Shown: positions 35,039 to 41,986 of the stretch, one piece after another
Numbering within the stretch: position 1 is the first letter of the stretch
How the letters are laid out: each line of letters opens with the position of its first letter
Assembly: GCA_016792625.1 (NCBI GenBank)
Contig: JAEUKK010000160.1
Coordinates: 20,653 to 84,652, forward strand
Length of the DNA: 64,000 bases
Source of the DNA: Deltaproteobacteria bacterium
Lineage (GTDB): Bacteria > Myxococcota_A > UBA796 > UBA2385
Direction: 5' to 3'
The notes under the pieces: generated by a model
The model's database searches: none
Seen by the model: only the letters and a program-made list of their open reading frames with translations
Told to the model about the DNA's origin: nothing
Position numbers and translations under genes: made by a program

Positions 35039-36186
35039 CGGGCCGCGCCCGCCGCGTCACCCGGCGGGTCGAGGCGCGCGTCGAGGTCGACCAGCAGGTC
35101 GTCATGGGCGCCGATGATGAAGGGCGAGTGCGTGGCCACCAGCGCGTCGAAGCCGACCAGATCGCTGATCTCGATGAGGTCGTCAATGAAGCGCCGCTGC
35201 CAGAGCACATGCAGCGACAGCTCGGGCTCGTCGATGAGCACCAGCGCGTTGGGCGCCACGTCAAAGAGCAGCGCGTGGGTCATGACGAGCTCGTGCTGCT
35301 CACCAGAGGACAAGGCGCTGAGGGGGATAGCGAAGCCATCCGCGCCGGTCACGACGAGCCCCTGATCACGGTAAAAGCGCAGCGTCTTGTGGACCAGCTT
35401 GCCGCCGACCTGCCGCAGCAGCACCTCGAGCCTGTCGGCGAAGGGCGCCCAGACCGCGAGCTTGGCTTGGGCGTCGCTGAGACTCAGAGCCAGCGCGTCG
35501 GCGCGGCCGGGCTCGAGCTGCGCCAAGGCGGTGGCCTCGACCCGCGGTGCGCCGACCCCCTCAATCAGGCCGAGCGCGATGAGGCGGTCTTGGGTTGCGT
35601 GTACGGCCTCGAGCAGCGCTGCGAGTTTGGCAGGGGTGGCGCCGCTCGGGGGCAGCGCGAGGAGCCGTTCGAGCAGGCTCTGGTCGAGGCGCTGAGCGAG
35701 GGCACCATAGGCGGACAGATGCCCGGCATAGTCTGTCAGGATACGCTGGCTCACCCAGTCTACCGACGGGCGGGAGACGCTCCGCCCCGCACGATTCGCC
35801 CCCCGAACGGGCTCGATGCGCCGAACGCCGATGAGGCGTGAGGGCCCAAGGGGGCGGTCTCGGGCTTCATCCGCCCGCGAGGTCAGCACACCGGCCTGGG
35901 CCCACACACCTTCGTTCCCCGGCCACGCGAGACGGGCGCCCCCATCGTCGAAGGACACCTCGACCGCGGTGGCTTTGACCCCATTGACCCGCGCGGCATC
36001 GCCCCAAAGCGCCGCGTCGACCAACCGCAGCACGCTGGTCTTGCCCACACCGTTGGGCCCATGGATGATCGTGACGCGCGGCTTGTCGGTCAGCGGGATG
36101 TCGTGGTCGTAGAGCCCGAACAGCCCGCGCACCACGACCCGGCGGACGCGGGGGAGCGGGGCTTCAGCGTTCTGCGGGGGGAGCAT
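35035..36186 (-). CDS. ABC/RecF-like ATPase (PARIS AriA-like)
   Basis: 383 residues from ATG at 36186 (MLPPQNAEAPL) after GAGGTGCC. Walker A GPNGVGKTS is near residues 42-50, signature LSSGEQHELV, Walker B LVLIDEPELSLH and H-loop ATHSPFII are all present in order. This is the compact AAA_15/OLD-like ATPase type paired with DUF4435 nucleases. Upstream on the minus strand is GTTAGCCT 19 bp from the ATG, then array V, then a divergent operon with a second ATPase-TOPRIM pair. Function as phage-trigger sensor is inferred from the PARIS resemblance. Confidence 0.78.
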   Translation of the reverse strand: MLPPQNAEAPLPRVRRVVVRGLFGLYDHDIPLTDKPRVTIIHGPNGVGKTSVLRLVDAALWGDAARVNGVKATAVEVSFDDGGARLAWPGNEGVWAQAGVLTSRADEARDRPLGPSRLIGVRRIEPVRGANRAGRSVSRPSVDWVSQRILTDYAGHLSAYGALAQRLDQSLLERLLALPPSGATPAKLAALLEAVHATQDRLIALGLIEGVGAPRVEATALAQLEPGRADALALSLSDAQAKLAVWAPFADRLEVLLRQVGGKLVHKTLRFYRDQGLVVTGADGFAIPLSALSSGEQHELVMTHALLFDVAPNALVLIDEPELSLHVLWQRRFIDDLIEISDLVGFDALVATHSPFIIGAHDDLLVDLDARLDPPGDAAGAAR

Positions 36187-36205
36187 GGGCGGCACCTCGG
36201 CTCGC

Positions 36206-36213
36206 AGGCTAAC
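36206..36213 (-). promoter_or_regulatory. GTTAGCCT box of the PARIS-like operon
   Basis: Read on the minus strand as CGCGTTAGCCTGCG, 19 bp before the ATG at 36186. It is the fourth instance of the island's GTTAGCC element and the mirror of the one at 36606 across array V. Confidence 0.5.
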
Positions 36214-36238
36214 GCGGGCGGCGGCTGGACGAAGCTGG

Positions 36239-36545
36239 GCGCCGGGGCTCCGCCTGCCTGTGGGGCGAGGCCGAGGCGCTCGATCAGCTGCTCCTCCGGC
36301 CTGTGGCGCCACGCCGACGCCGTGGATCCGCTGCTCCTCCGCCCCGTCGGACCGGGCCAACACGCTCGATCAGCTGCTCCTCCGGCCTGTCAGGATGGCC
36401 GGACGCGGCAGATCAGCTGCTCCTCCGCCCGGTCGAAATGGCCCGACCCGCCGGATCAGCTGCTCCTCCGCCCTGTCGGGATGACTCGACGCGCCGGATC
36501 AGCTGCTCCTCCGCCCTGTCGGGATGGCTCGACGCGCCGTTTCGC
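36239..36545 (+). repeat. Tandem array V, 43-bp period
   Basis: GATC recurs at 36282, 36325, 36368, 36411, 36454 and 36497, exactly 43 bp apart, with degenerate end units at 36239 and 36540. Units are GATCAGCTGCTCCTCCGCC plus a 16-nt dyad, for example GTCGGGATGACTCGAC (6-bp stem with one wobble) and GTCGAAATGGCCCGAC. The consensus is the same as array III 10.5 kb away. It is the centre of a divergent pair of ATPase-TOPRIM operons. Confidence 0.92.
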
Positions 36546-36605
36546 TGCGCCGCCACCACGCGCGGACGGTCGCGCGCTGCGGCCCGCCCGAGCGCCCCCC
36601 CGCTG

Positions 36606-36613
36606 GGTTAGCC
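36606..36613 (+). promoter_or_regulatory. GGTTAGCC box of the second ATPase-TOPRIM operon
   Basis: GCTGGGTTAGCCGCGC ends 23 bp before the ATG at 36637; same element as at 20393 and 25986. The 60 bp between array V and the box contain no recognisable feature. Confidence 0.55.
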
Positions 36614-36636
36614 GCGCGGGAAGAAGGGAGGGGTGG

Positions 36637-37695
36637 ATGATCACGGCGATCAAAGTGCAAGACCTACGGGGGGTACGGAGCGGCGCGCTGTCGGCGCTCG
36701 CGCCCTTGAGCGTGCTGGTCGGGCGCAACGGCGCCGGCAAGAGCGCGGTGCTTGAGGCGCTGGCCATCGGGGCCTCCGACCAGCCAGCAGAGCTGCTCGG
36801 GCGCGTGGTGCAGTCCCGGGGCGGCTGGTGCGGCGCGGGGTACCTCGTGCGGATGGGCGCCGAGGCCGCGCAGCTGCGGGTGACCCTCAGCTCCGGTGTG
36901 CAGCGCACGACGCGGCTGACCTACGCCCCACACGCCGCTGCCCTCGAGCCGGCTGAGGTCCCGCCCGGCACCCCCGGCAACGCCCGCCTCTCGTCTGTCT
37001 CGTTGCTGACAGAGGTCGTCACCGCCGGACAGGCCGATCCTGCGGCCCCCGCTGCCCCCTGGCGCGGGGTCGGCCGGGTCCTCTTCGCCGACGACAATGC
37101 ATATGGGGCATCCGCGCAGCCCCCGACGCCCGGCGAGCGGCTGCGCCTCGTGCACCCTGCGGCCACCCGCGGCCACCCGCTTTGGCGCACCCTCGGCGAG
37201 GCCGTGCGGACCGGGCGTGACCAAGCCGCCGTCGAGCTGCTGCGCCCGGTGGTCGGCGCGGACCTGCGCGACCTCTACTTCATGCCCGAAGGTGACGACG
37301 CGCGGGTCGGCAACGTGCACCTGCGCTACCCCTGGGGCTCGGTGCCCGTCGACGTCGCGGGTGACGGCGTGCGCGCGCTGGTGCGGATCGCGCTGGAGCT
37401 CGCCGCGCGCCCTGACGAGGTGGTGCTGATTGAGGAGCCTGAGGTGCACCTGCACCCGGGCGCCATCTGGGCCGCGGCCCGCGCGGCGCTCGAAGCCCAA
37501 CGCCGCGGCGTGCAGGTGATCCTGTCGACGCACAGCCTCGAGCTGATCGACGCGCTTGTCGACCAAGCGGGCGACGCGCTGGACGCGGTCGCGGTCACCC
37601 GGCTCGCGTTGCAGGCCGGTGAGCTGCGCGCACACACCATCCCCGGCCCTGAGCTGCGCCTGCTGCGCGGCGCGCTCGCCGAGGAGCTTCGATGA
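36637..37695 (+). CDS. RecF/OLD-like ATPase of an ATPase-TOPRIM pair
   Basis: 352 residues. Walker A GRNGAGKSA is near residues 29-37, Walker B VVLIEEPEVHLHPGA near 268, and the H-loop LSTHSLELIDALV follows. The signature region (VDVAGDGVRALVRIALEL) is atypical, lacking a clean LSxG, as in several AAA_15/21 defence ATPases. ATG at 36637 follows GGGAGGGGTGG. It overlaps the next gene by four bases (ATGA). With the TOPRIM partner it resembles a split OLD, Gabija- or PARIS-like system, but no name can be assigned from sequence alone. Confidence 0.75.
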   Translation: MITAIKVQDLRGVRSGALSALAPLSVLVGRNGAGKSAVLEALAIGASDQPAELLGRVVQSRGGWCGAGYLVRMGAEAAQLRVTLSSGVQRTTRLTYAPHAAALEPAEVPPGTPGNARLSSVSLLTEVVTAGQADPAAPAAPWRGVGRVLFADDNAYGASAQPPTPGERLRLVHPAATRGHPLWRTLGEAVRTGRDQAAVELLRPVVGADLRDLYFMPEGDDARVGNVHLRYPWGSVPVDVAGDGVRALVRIALELAARPDEVVLIEEPEVHLHPGAIWAAARAALEAQRRGVQVILSTHSLELIDALVDQAGDALDAVAVTRLALQAGELRAHTIPGPELRLLRGALAEELR

Positions 37696-38486
37696 CCGGC
37701 CTCACCATCGTGCTCGTCGAGGGCTACGACGACCGGGCATTTTGGTCGGGGTATCTGCGGCACGTGCGCGGCTGTCTCCCCTCCGTCGCCGTCCCTGCCG
37801 CCCGCTTGGCGGGCCTGCCGCCCGGAACGCACCAGCTGCTCCGCCAAACCAAAGGGACCTATACCTACCTCAGCCCCAGCGATGGCGTCGTGCAGGTCAT
37901 CCCCTTCCAGGAACAGCACCAAGCGGGGCAAGAGCCGCTGCGGGCGCTCCTGCACGCACGGCTGAATGGCCGAAAGACCCGCCCTGAGGCTCTGCGCGGC
38001 CTCGTGGTCTGCACCGATGACGACCGGCCCGCGGGGAGCCCACCGCGCCACGACCGGGCTTGGCTGGTGCAGCTGTTGCGCAACGCGAAGGTGACCGACA
38101 TCCCTGCGCTCGCTGGAGCCGATACGGATGGGGTGCACCTCCCCGATGGCGTGGTGGTGACCGCGGTCCACTGGCGTGTGGACCTCGGCCCCGACCCCGC
38201 CCTGCCCGACCAGCAGAGCCTTGAGCGGGTGGCCTGCGCCGCCTTGCACGTGGTGGCGCCCGCACGCGTCGCCAGCGTGCGCACGTGGCTCGCGGGCCTG
38301 CCCGACCTCTCCGCCGGGTACAAAGACCACAAGGCCACCGCCGGCGCGCTCTGGGCGGGCTGGTCTGCCCACGACGGCTGGGCCCGCTTCTATGAGGCGC
38401 TGTGGGAAGACGAACCGACCCGCGCGGCCCTGCTCGAGGCGCTCCCTGCGCTGGAGAGCGCGGCGCTCATCGAGCTGCTGCGCTGA
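37692..38486 (+). CDS. TOPRIM-like nuclease partner of the ATPase
   Basis: 264 residues. The N-terminus TIVLVEGYDDRAFWSGYL provides the TOPRIM Glu, and RGLVVCTDDDRPAG provides the acidic cluster, as in DUF3226/DUF4435-related nucleases. The middle (VVTAVHWRVDLGPDPALPDQ) resembles the linker before the helical C-terminus. Start overlaps the ATPase stop. It is probably activated when the ATPase senses an invader; OLD-family TOPRIM domains cut DNA or RNA. The gene ends shortly before a family B repeat. Confidence 0.7.
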   Translation: MTGLTIVLVEGYDDRAFWSGYLRHVRGCLPSVAVPAARLAGLPPGTHQLLRQTKGTYTYLSPSDGVVQVIPFQEQHQAGQEPLRALLHARLNGRKTRPEALRGLVVCTDDDRPAGSPPRHDRAWLVQLLRNAKVTDIPALAGADTDGVHLPDGVVVTAVHWRVDLGPDPALPDQQSLERVACAALHVVAPARVASVRTWLAGLPDLSAGYKDHKATAGALWAGWSAHDGWARFYEALWEDEPTRAALLEALPALESAALIELLR

Positions 38487-38493
38487 GCCACCC

Positions 38494-38640
38494 CCCGCCT
38501 GAGGCTGCCGGAGGGCGGCGCAGCCGGCCGGGCCCCGCCCGGCGGAGGGGGCCCGCCGCGGACCTTGGCCGCGGCGGAACCGCCCCCGAACCCCGGCGGG
38601 GGCCGACCCGGAGCGCAGCGGAGGGGCAGGCCCAGCCTCT
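38494..38640 (+). repeat. Intergenic repeat family B, copy 3
   Basis: CCCGCCTGAGGCTGCCGGAG onward, with the 9-bp CCGCCGCGG/CCGCGGCGG hairpin intact. It follows the TOPRIM gene stop by 7 bp and would act as its 3' hairpin. Confidence 0.78.
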
Positions 38641-38677
38641 GGTCTGCGCCGCGCACCCCCAGAGCGGGCCGGCGTGC

Positions 38678-38683
38678 TACGCT
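38678..38683 (+). promoter_or_regulatory. Possible -10 box TACGCT
   Basis: GTGCTACGCTCTCG is 29 bp before the ATG at 38713, in the position and base composition of the other -10-like boxes of this window. Confidence 0.35.
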
Positions 38684-38712
38684 CTCGCGTCCCGCCCACC
38701 CCGGAGCCGCCC

Positions 38713-38973
38713 ATGACCGCCCGCCGCGCCGCGCCCCTGCTCACCTTTGCCCTCAGCCTCGCCGCCCTCAGCGCCGCGCCCGCAACCGCCTGGGCCGACG
38801 CGGCCGACGGCTACAGCGACGACTCGACCGGCGACGGCGGCGACGGCGGTGAGGATGGCGGCGACAGCGCCGAAGAAGAGGACAAGGGCTGCGCCCACAT
38901 GGCCACGCCGGTCACCGGCCTGAGCCTGCTGCTCGGGGCCGCCCTCACCTTCGGCCTGCGCCGCCGCAGCTGA
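38713..38973 (+). CDS. Small secreted protein with MYXO-CTERM-like tail, 86 aa
   Basis: Signal peptide MTARRAAPLLTFALSLAALS...ATAWA, then an acidic DGGDGGEDGGDSAEEED stretch, then KGCAH, a hydrophobic GLSLLLGAALTFGL helix and RRRS. Cysteine, membrane helix and terminal Arg cluster are the MYXO-CTERM layout, processed after export in myxobacteria. Almost nothing is left between signal and anchor, so the mature product would be a very short acidic surface peptide. Its tail is nearly identical to that of the next gene. Function unknown. Confidence 0.68.
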   Translation: MTARRAAPLLTFALSLAALSAAPATAWADAADGYSDDSTGDGGDGGEDGGDSAEEEDKGCAHMATPVTGLSLLLGAALTFGLRRRS

Positions 38974-39008
38974 GCGCGCGACCACCCCGACCCCACGCTG
39001 AGGCACCG

Positions 39009-39377
39009 ATGTCCACGCTGTTTACGATGTCCCCGCTGTCCCCGAAGTCCTCGATCTCCCGCGCCGCGGCGCTCTGCGTCCTCATCGGCCTGCACGGGGC
39101 CCCGGCCCGGGCCGACATCGCCATTGACCAGCCGGTCCCGGCACCCGACCCTGTGCCGGCGCCCGCGCCGGCCCCTGCGCCCGCTCCGGCTCCCGCACCG
39201 GCGCCGGGCGCGCCAGCTCCGGCGCCCGCGCCGAACGCGCCACCTCCCGCGGCCGCGCCGGCCCCCGCCCCTAGCTCCGACACCGGCTGCGCCCACAGCG
39301 GCCTCGGCGCGCCGATCAGCGGCCTGAGCCTGCTCTTGGGCGCCGCCCTGGCCTTTGGCCTGCGCCGGCGCGGCTGA
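39009..39377 (+). CDS. Small secreted Ala/Pro-rich protein with MYXO-CTERM-like tail, 122 aa
   Basis: Starts MSTLFTMSPLSPKSSISR, signal hydrophobic core AAALCVLIGL and cleavage after ARA. The body is a run of Ala-Pro dipeptides (about 25 repeats, PAPAPAPAPAPAP), an extended rod expected to cross the envelope. The end is TGCAH, GAPISGLSLLLGAALAFGL and RRRG, matching the previous protein's tail. It lies 35 bp after that gene and 2 bp before the following membrane gene, so all three may be one operon. The repeat DNA is prone to slippage. Confidence 0.68.
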   Translation: MSTLFTMSPLSPKSSISRAAALCVLIGLHGAPARADIAIDQPVPAPDPVPAPAPAPAPAPAPAPAPGAPAPAPAPNAPPPAAAPAPAPSSDTGCAHSGLGAPISGLSLLLGAALAFGLRRRG

Positions 39378-39379
39378 GC

Positions 39380-40444
39380 GTGGCGGGGCCGGCGGGTCCA
39401 GGCGGCCGCGCCGCCGGGCGAGAGTGGGCCAGGCCCGCCGCCGACCCGCTGCCCCCGACCGGGCTGACCCTCGGGCTGCTCGGCCTGCTCGCGCTCTGCG
39501 CCGCCGCGGCGCCGCTGCTGAGCTACACGGCCTCGCTCGCACTCTTTGGCGGCGCCCACGTGCTTTTTGAGCTGCGCTATGTCGAGGCGCGCTTTGGCGA
39601 CGGCCCGCTGCGCCGGCTGGCGGTGGGGGTCGGCCTCGCGCTGGCCGGGGTGGTCGGGCTGCGCGCCGCGCACGCGCTCGGGCTCTGGGGCGGCCCGGCG
39701 GCGGCCCAGGTCGAGCTCGGGCTGATCGCCGCGCTGGCCATCATGTGCGCGCCGGCGCTGCGGGCGCGGTCGCTGGGGGCGACGGTGGGCCTGGGCCTGG
39801 GCCTGTTGGCGCTGTGTGTGGGCCTGCTAATCGAGCCCCTGCTGTCCATGGTCGCGCTGGCCGTGCTGCACAATTGGACGCCCGCGGCCTTCCTCGCCGA
39901 GGCCCTGCCGCCGGCCGCCCGACGCCGTGGCGCGCTGCTCGGTGCGGTCGCCTTCGTGGGGCTGCCGTTGCTCATCGCCTCGGGGCTGCCCGTGTCTGCG
40001 CTCGAGGCCGCCGCGCCGAGCTTCGCCTCTGCGGCCACGTCTTGGGGCTTGCCCAGCGCCGGCCCGCTGCGCGCCCACCTTGGGGTCTACCTGCCCAAGG
40101 CCTGGCATGGGGCGGCCCAGGCGCCGGCCCTGTTCGCCGCGGTGACCTTCGCCCAGCTCGTGCACTACAGCGTGGTCATCGGTATTTTGCCGCGGGTCGC
40201 GCCCGGCGGGGCGGGCTGGCCTGCGCCGGTCGGGCTGAGCCGCCCGCCGGCTTGGGTGTTTGCGCTGGCGGTCGGGGTGCTGAGCCTCATCGCCGCCGTC
40301 GGATACTGGGTCGACTATGGTCTGGCCCGGCGCTGGTATGGGGTCATCGCCGCGGTGCACGCCTGGATTGAGGTGCCGGTGCTGCTGCTGGCATTTGCGG
40401 GGCGCGCACGGGAGGGAGCTGCGGCGTCACAAGCGGCGGGTTGA
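39380..40444 (+). CDS. Polytopic membrane protein with conserved-looking histidines, 354 aa
   Basis: GTG start at 39380, two bases after the preceding stop. About eight to nine hydrophobic segments are visible. Histidines sit in or next to helices in FGGAHVLFELRYVEARFG, VLHNWTPAAFL, AQLVHYSVVIGILPRV and AVHAWIEVPVLLLAF, a pattern expected for a membrane metalloenzyme or haem/quinone-linked protein. I do not recognise the family. Proximity to two MYXO-CTERM-like genes may indicate envelope processing, but that is speculation. Confidence 0.65.
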   Translation: MAGPAGPGGRAAGREWARPAADPLPPTGLTLGLLGLLALCAAAAPLLSYTASLALFGGAHVLFELRYVEARFGDGPLRRLAVGVGLALAGVVGLRAAHALGLWGGPAAAQVELGLIAALAIMCAPALRARSLGATVGLGLGLLALCVGLLIEPLLSMVALAVLHNWTPAAFLAEALPPAARRRGALLGAVAFVGLPLLIASGLPVSALEAAAPSFASAATSWGLPSAGPLRAHLGVYLPKAWHGAAQAPALFAAVTFAQLVHYSVVIGILPRVAPGGAGWPAPVGLSRPPAWVFALAVGVLSLIAAVGYWVDYGLARRWYGVIAAVHAWIEVPVLLLAFAGRAREGAAASQAAG

Positions 40445-40470
40445 TCGGCAGCCGACCCCGCGCTCGGGGC

Positions 40471-40830
40471 TCAGCCCTGCGCCTGGGCCCAGAAGATGAA
40501 CAAGCCGACCCCAAAGGACAGGGCGTTGGCCGCCCACCCGATCAGCTGCCCTCGATAAGGGTGGAGCCCACCGAGGCGCCAGAAGAGCAGGCCCTCGATC
40601 ACCGCCACCCCGCCCTCGACCAGCAGCCACCGGGCATAGCGCGGCAGGTGGCCGTGCAGGGCGGGCAGCAGCGCCCAGGCGAAGGGGTGGGTGAGCAGTG
40701 TGGCGGCGAGGCCGGTCAGCGCGACCCGGCGCAGGCCGCGGTGGGCCCCGGGGCCCCACCAGGCGCAGAGGGCGAGGGCCACCGGCACCTCGATGAGCAG
40801 CGAGAGCAGCAGGGCCTGGGCTTGGGTCAT
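40471..40830 (-). CDS. Small membrane protein, 119 aa
   Basis: Begins MTQAQALLLSLLIEVPVALA at 40830 (an upstream GTG at 40854 is possible but adds a non-hydrophobic leader). Four hydrophobic helices with short polar loops are present: AWWGPGAHRGLRR, THPFAWALLPALHGHLPRY and RLGGLHPYRGQ are loops. No family is recognised. It is convergent with the polytopic membrane protein (26-bp gap), whose helix-edge histidines it shares, which may hint at a related function. Family B copy 4 is upstream. Confidence 0.6.
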   Translation of the reverse strand: MTQAQALLLSLLIEVPVALALCAWWGPGAHRGLRRVALTGLAATLLTHPFAWALLPALHGHLPRYARWLLVEGGVAVIEGLLFWRLGGLHPYRGQLIGWAANALSFGVGLFIFWAQAQG

Positions 40831-40900
40831 GGGGGCGCTCCCGTCAGGCCACACCTATCTCTGGGCGGAGGGCTGCGCCGCCAGAGGTGGGCGCGGCGCC

Positions 40901-41038
40901 CCCGCCTGAGGACCCCAGAGGGCGGCGCAGCCGGCCGGGCACCGCCCGGCGGAGGGGGCCCGACGCGGACCTTGGCCGCGGCGGACCAGCCCCCGACCCC
41001 CGACGGGGGCCGACCCGGAGCGCAGCGGAGGGGCAGGC
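40901..41038 (+). repeat. Intergenic repeat family B, copy 4
   Basis: CCCGCCTGAGGACCCCAGAG to GGAGGGGCAGG. It is the most diverged copy: CCGACGCGG replaces CCGCCGCGG, disrupting one pair of the 9-bp hairpin, while the CCCCCGA/ACGGGGG dyad is kept. It fills the space between the small membrane gene and the 3' end of boxR. Confidence 0.75.
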
Positions 41039-41041
41039 CCC

Positions 41042-41800
41042 TCAGCCCGCCGCCCACCCCAAAAGGGCCTCGAGCGCGCCAGCCTCGCCGCGGGCGTCGG
41101 TGTCGACGGTCAGATCGGCCTGGGCGTAGAGCGGCGCGCGCTCGGACCACAGGGCGCTCAGCTCGGCCACGGCCTCGGGGCGGCCCTGCATCGGCCGCAT
41201 GTCGCCCTGCGCCTGCACCCGGCCGAGGTGGCTGGCCGGGCTCGCCTTGAGCCAGACCGTGCGCGCGCCTTGACGCAGGCGGGCCCAGGTCTCGGGCGCG
41301 GTCACGATGCTGCCCCCGGTCGCGATGACCATCGGACCATTCTCGTCGAGCAGGGCGGCGAGGGCCTGAGCCTCGAGGGCCCGGTAGTGGGCCTCGCCCC
41401 GCAGCTCAAACAGGGCGCCCAGGCGCATGCCCGCCGCCTCTTCGACCCGGCGGTCGAGCTCGACGAAGGGCCAGCCCCGCGCCTTGGCCAGCGCACGGCC
41501 GAGGCTGCTCTTGCCCGCGCCGCGAAGGCCGACCAGGGCGATCTTCTCGCGGCCGCCCGGGCCTAAGCCGGCGAGCAGGGCCTCGAGCGGCGTGCGCAGG
41601 GCCGCGCAGAGCCCCCAGAGCCGGCCGAGGCTGATGTTGCCCTGGCCCGCCTCTAAGGCGACCAAAAAGCGCACCGAGACGCCCGCCCGCTGGGCCAACG
41701 CCGCCTGGGTCAGGCCCGCCGCCGCCCGCCGCGCCCGCACCCGCGCGCCGACCTCGGCGAGCAGCGCGGCCTCTGCCGCCCCCTCTGCGCCCTCGCTCAT
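41042..41800 (-). CDS. boxR: BoxR/BzdR-type benzoyl-CoA-responsive repressor
   Basis: 252 residues. Residues 15-80 form an XRE-type HTH (VRARRAAAGLTQAALAQRAG, VSVRFLVALEAGQGNISLGR). Residues 86-250 are a shikimate-kinase-like domain with Walker A GLRGAGKSSLGRAL and ELDRRVEEAAG, ATGGSIV. This fusion is diagnostic of BzdR/BoxR, in which the kinase-like domain binds benzoyl-CoA and releases the HTH from DNA. It is divergent from boxB; the 186-bp spacer contains TGCA-N6-TGCA, the operator type bound by BzdR, and another TGCA overlaps its own start codon, suggesting autoregulation. Confidence 0.92.
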   Translation of the reverse strand: MSEGAEGAAEAALLAEVGARVRARRAAAGLTQAALAQRAGVSVRFLVALEAGQGNISLGRLWGLCAALRTPLEALLAGLGPGGREKIALVGLRGAGKSSLGRALAKARGWPFVELDRRVEEAAGMRLGALFELRGEAHYRALEAQALAALLDENGPMVIATGGSIVTAPETWARLRQGARTVWLKASPASHLGRVQAQGDMRPMQGRPEAVAELSALWSERAPLYAQADLTVDTDARGEAGALEALLGWAAG

Positions 41801-41819
41801 GCACACCTCCCCGTGGATG

Positions 41820-41833
41820 TGCACTATCCTGCA
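41820..41833. promoter_or_regulatory. BoxR operator TGCA-N6-TGCA
   Basis: TGCACTATCCTGCA, two direct TGCA boxes six bases apart, matches the operator half-site arrangement described for BzdR. It lies 20 bp upstream of boxR and 153 bp upstream of boxB. Confidence 0.75.
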
Positions 41834-41986
41834 TGCGGGAAGGTGGTCGACCCTGATCTTGCGCAGCGCTTCGCCGATCCGCCCGCCGGTCGGCGCCCGC
41901 GGGCCCCCGCCGCGGAGGAAGCTCGGCCGGCCAGCGCCCGCCCCGCCGCGCGCCCTGGCCCCCGACCCGCGCCAGGAGCACCGCCC

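Noticed and set aside
12635..36545. CRISPR arrays at the five tandem-repeat regions
   Set aside because: The units are contiguous with no unique spacers of defined length, the variable part is a dyad rather than unrelated sequence, and no cas gene is present.
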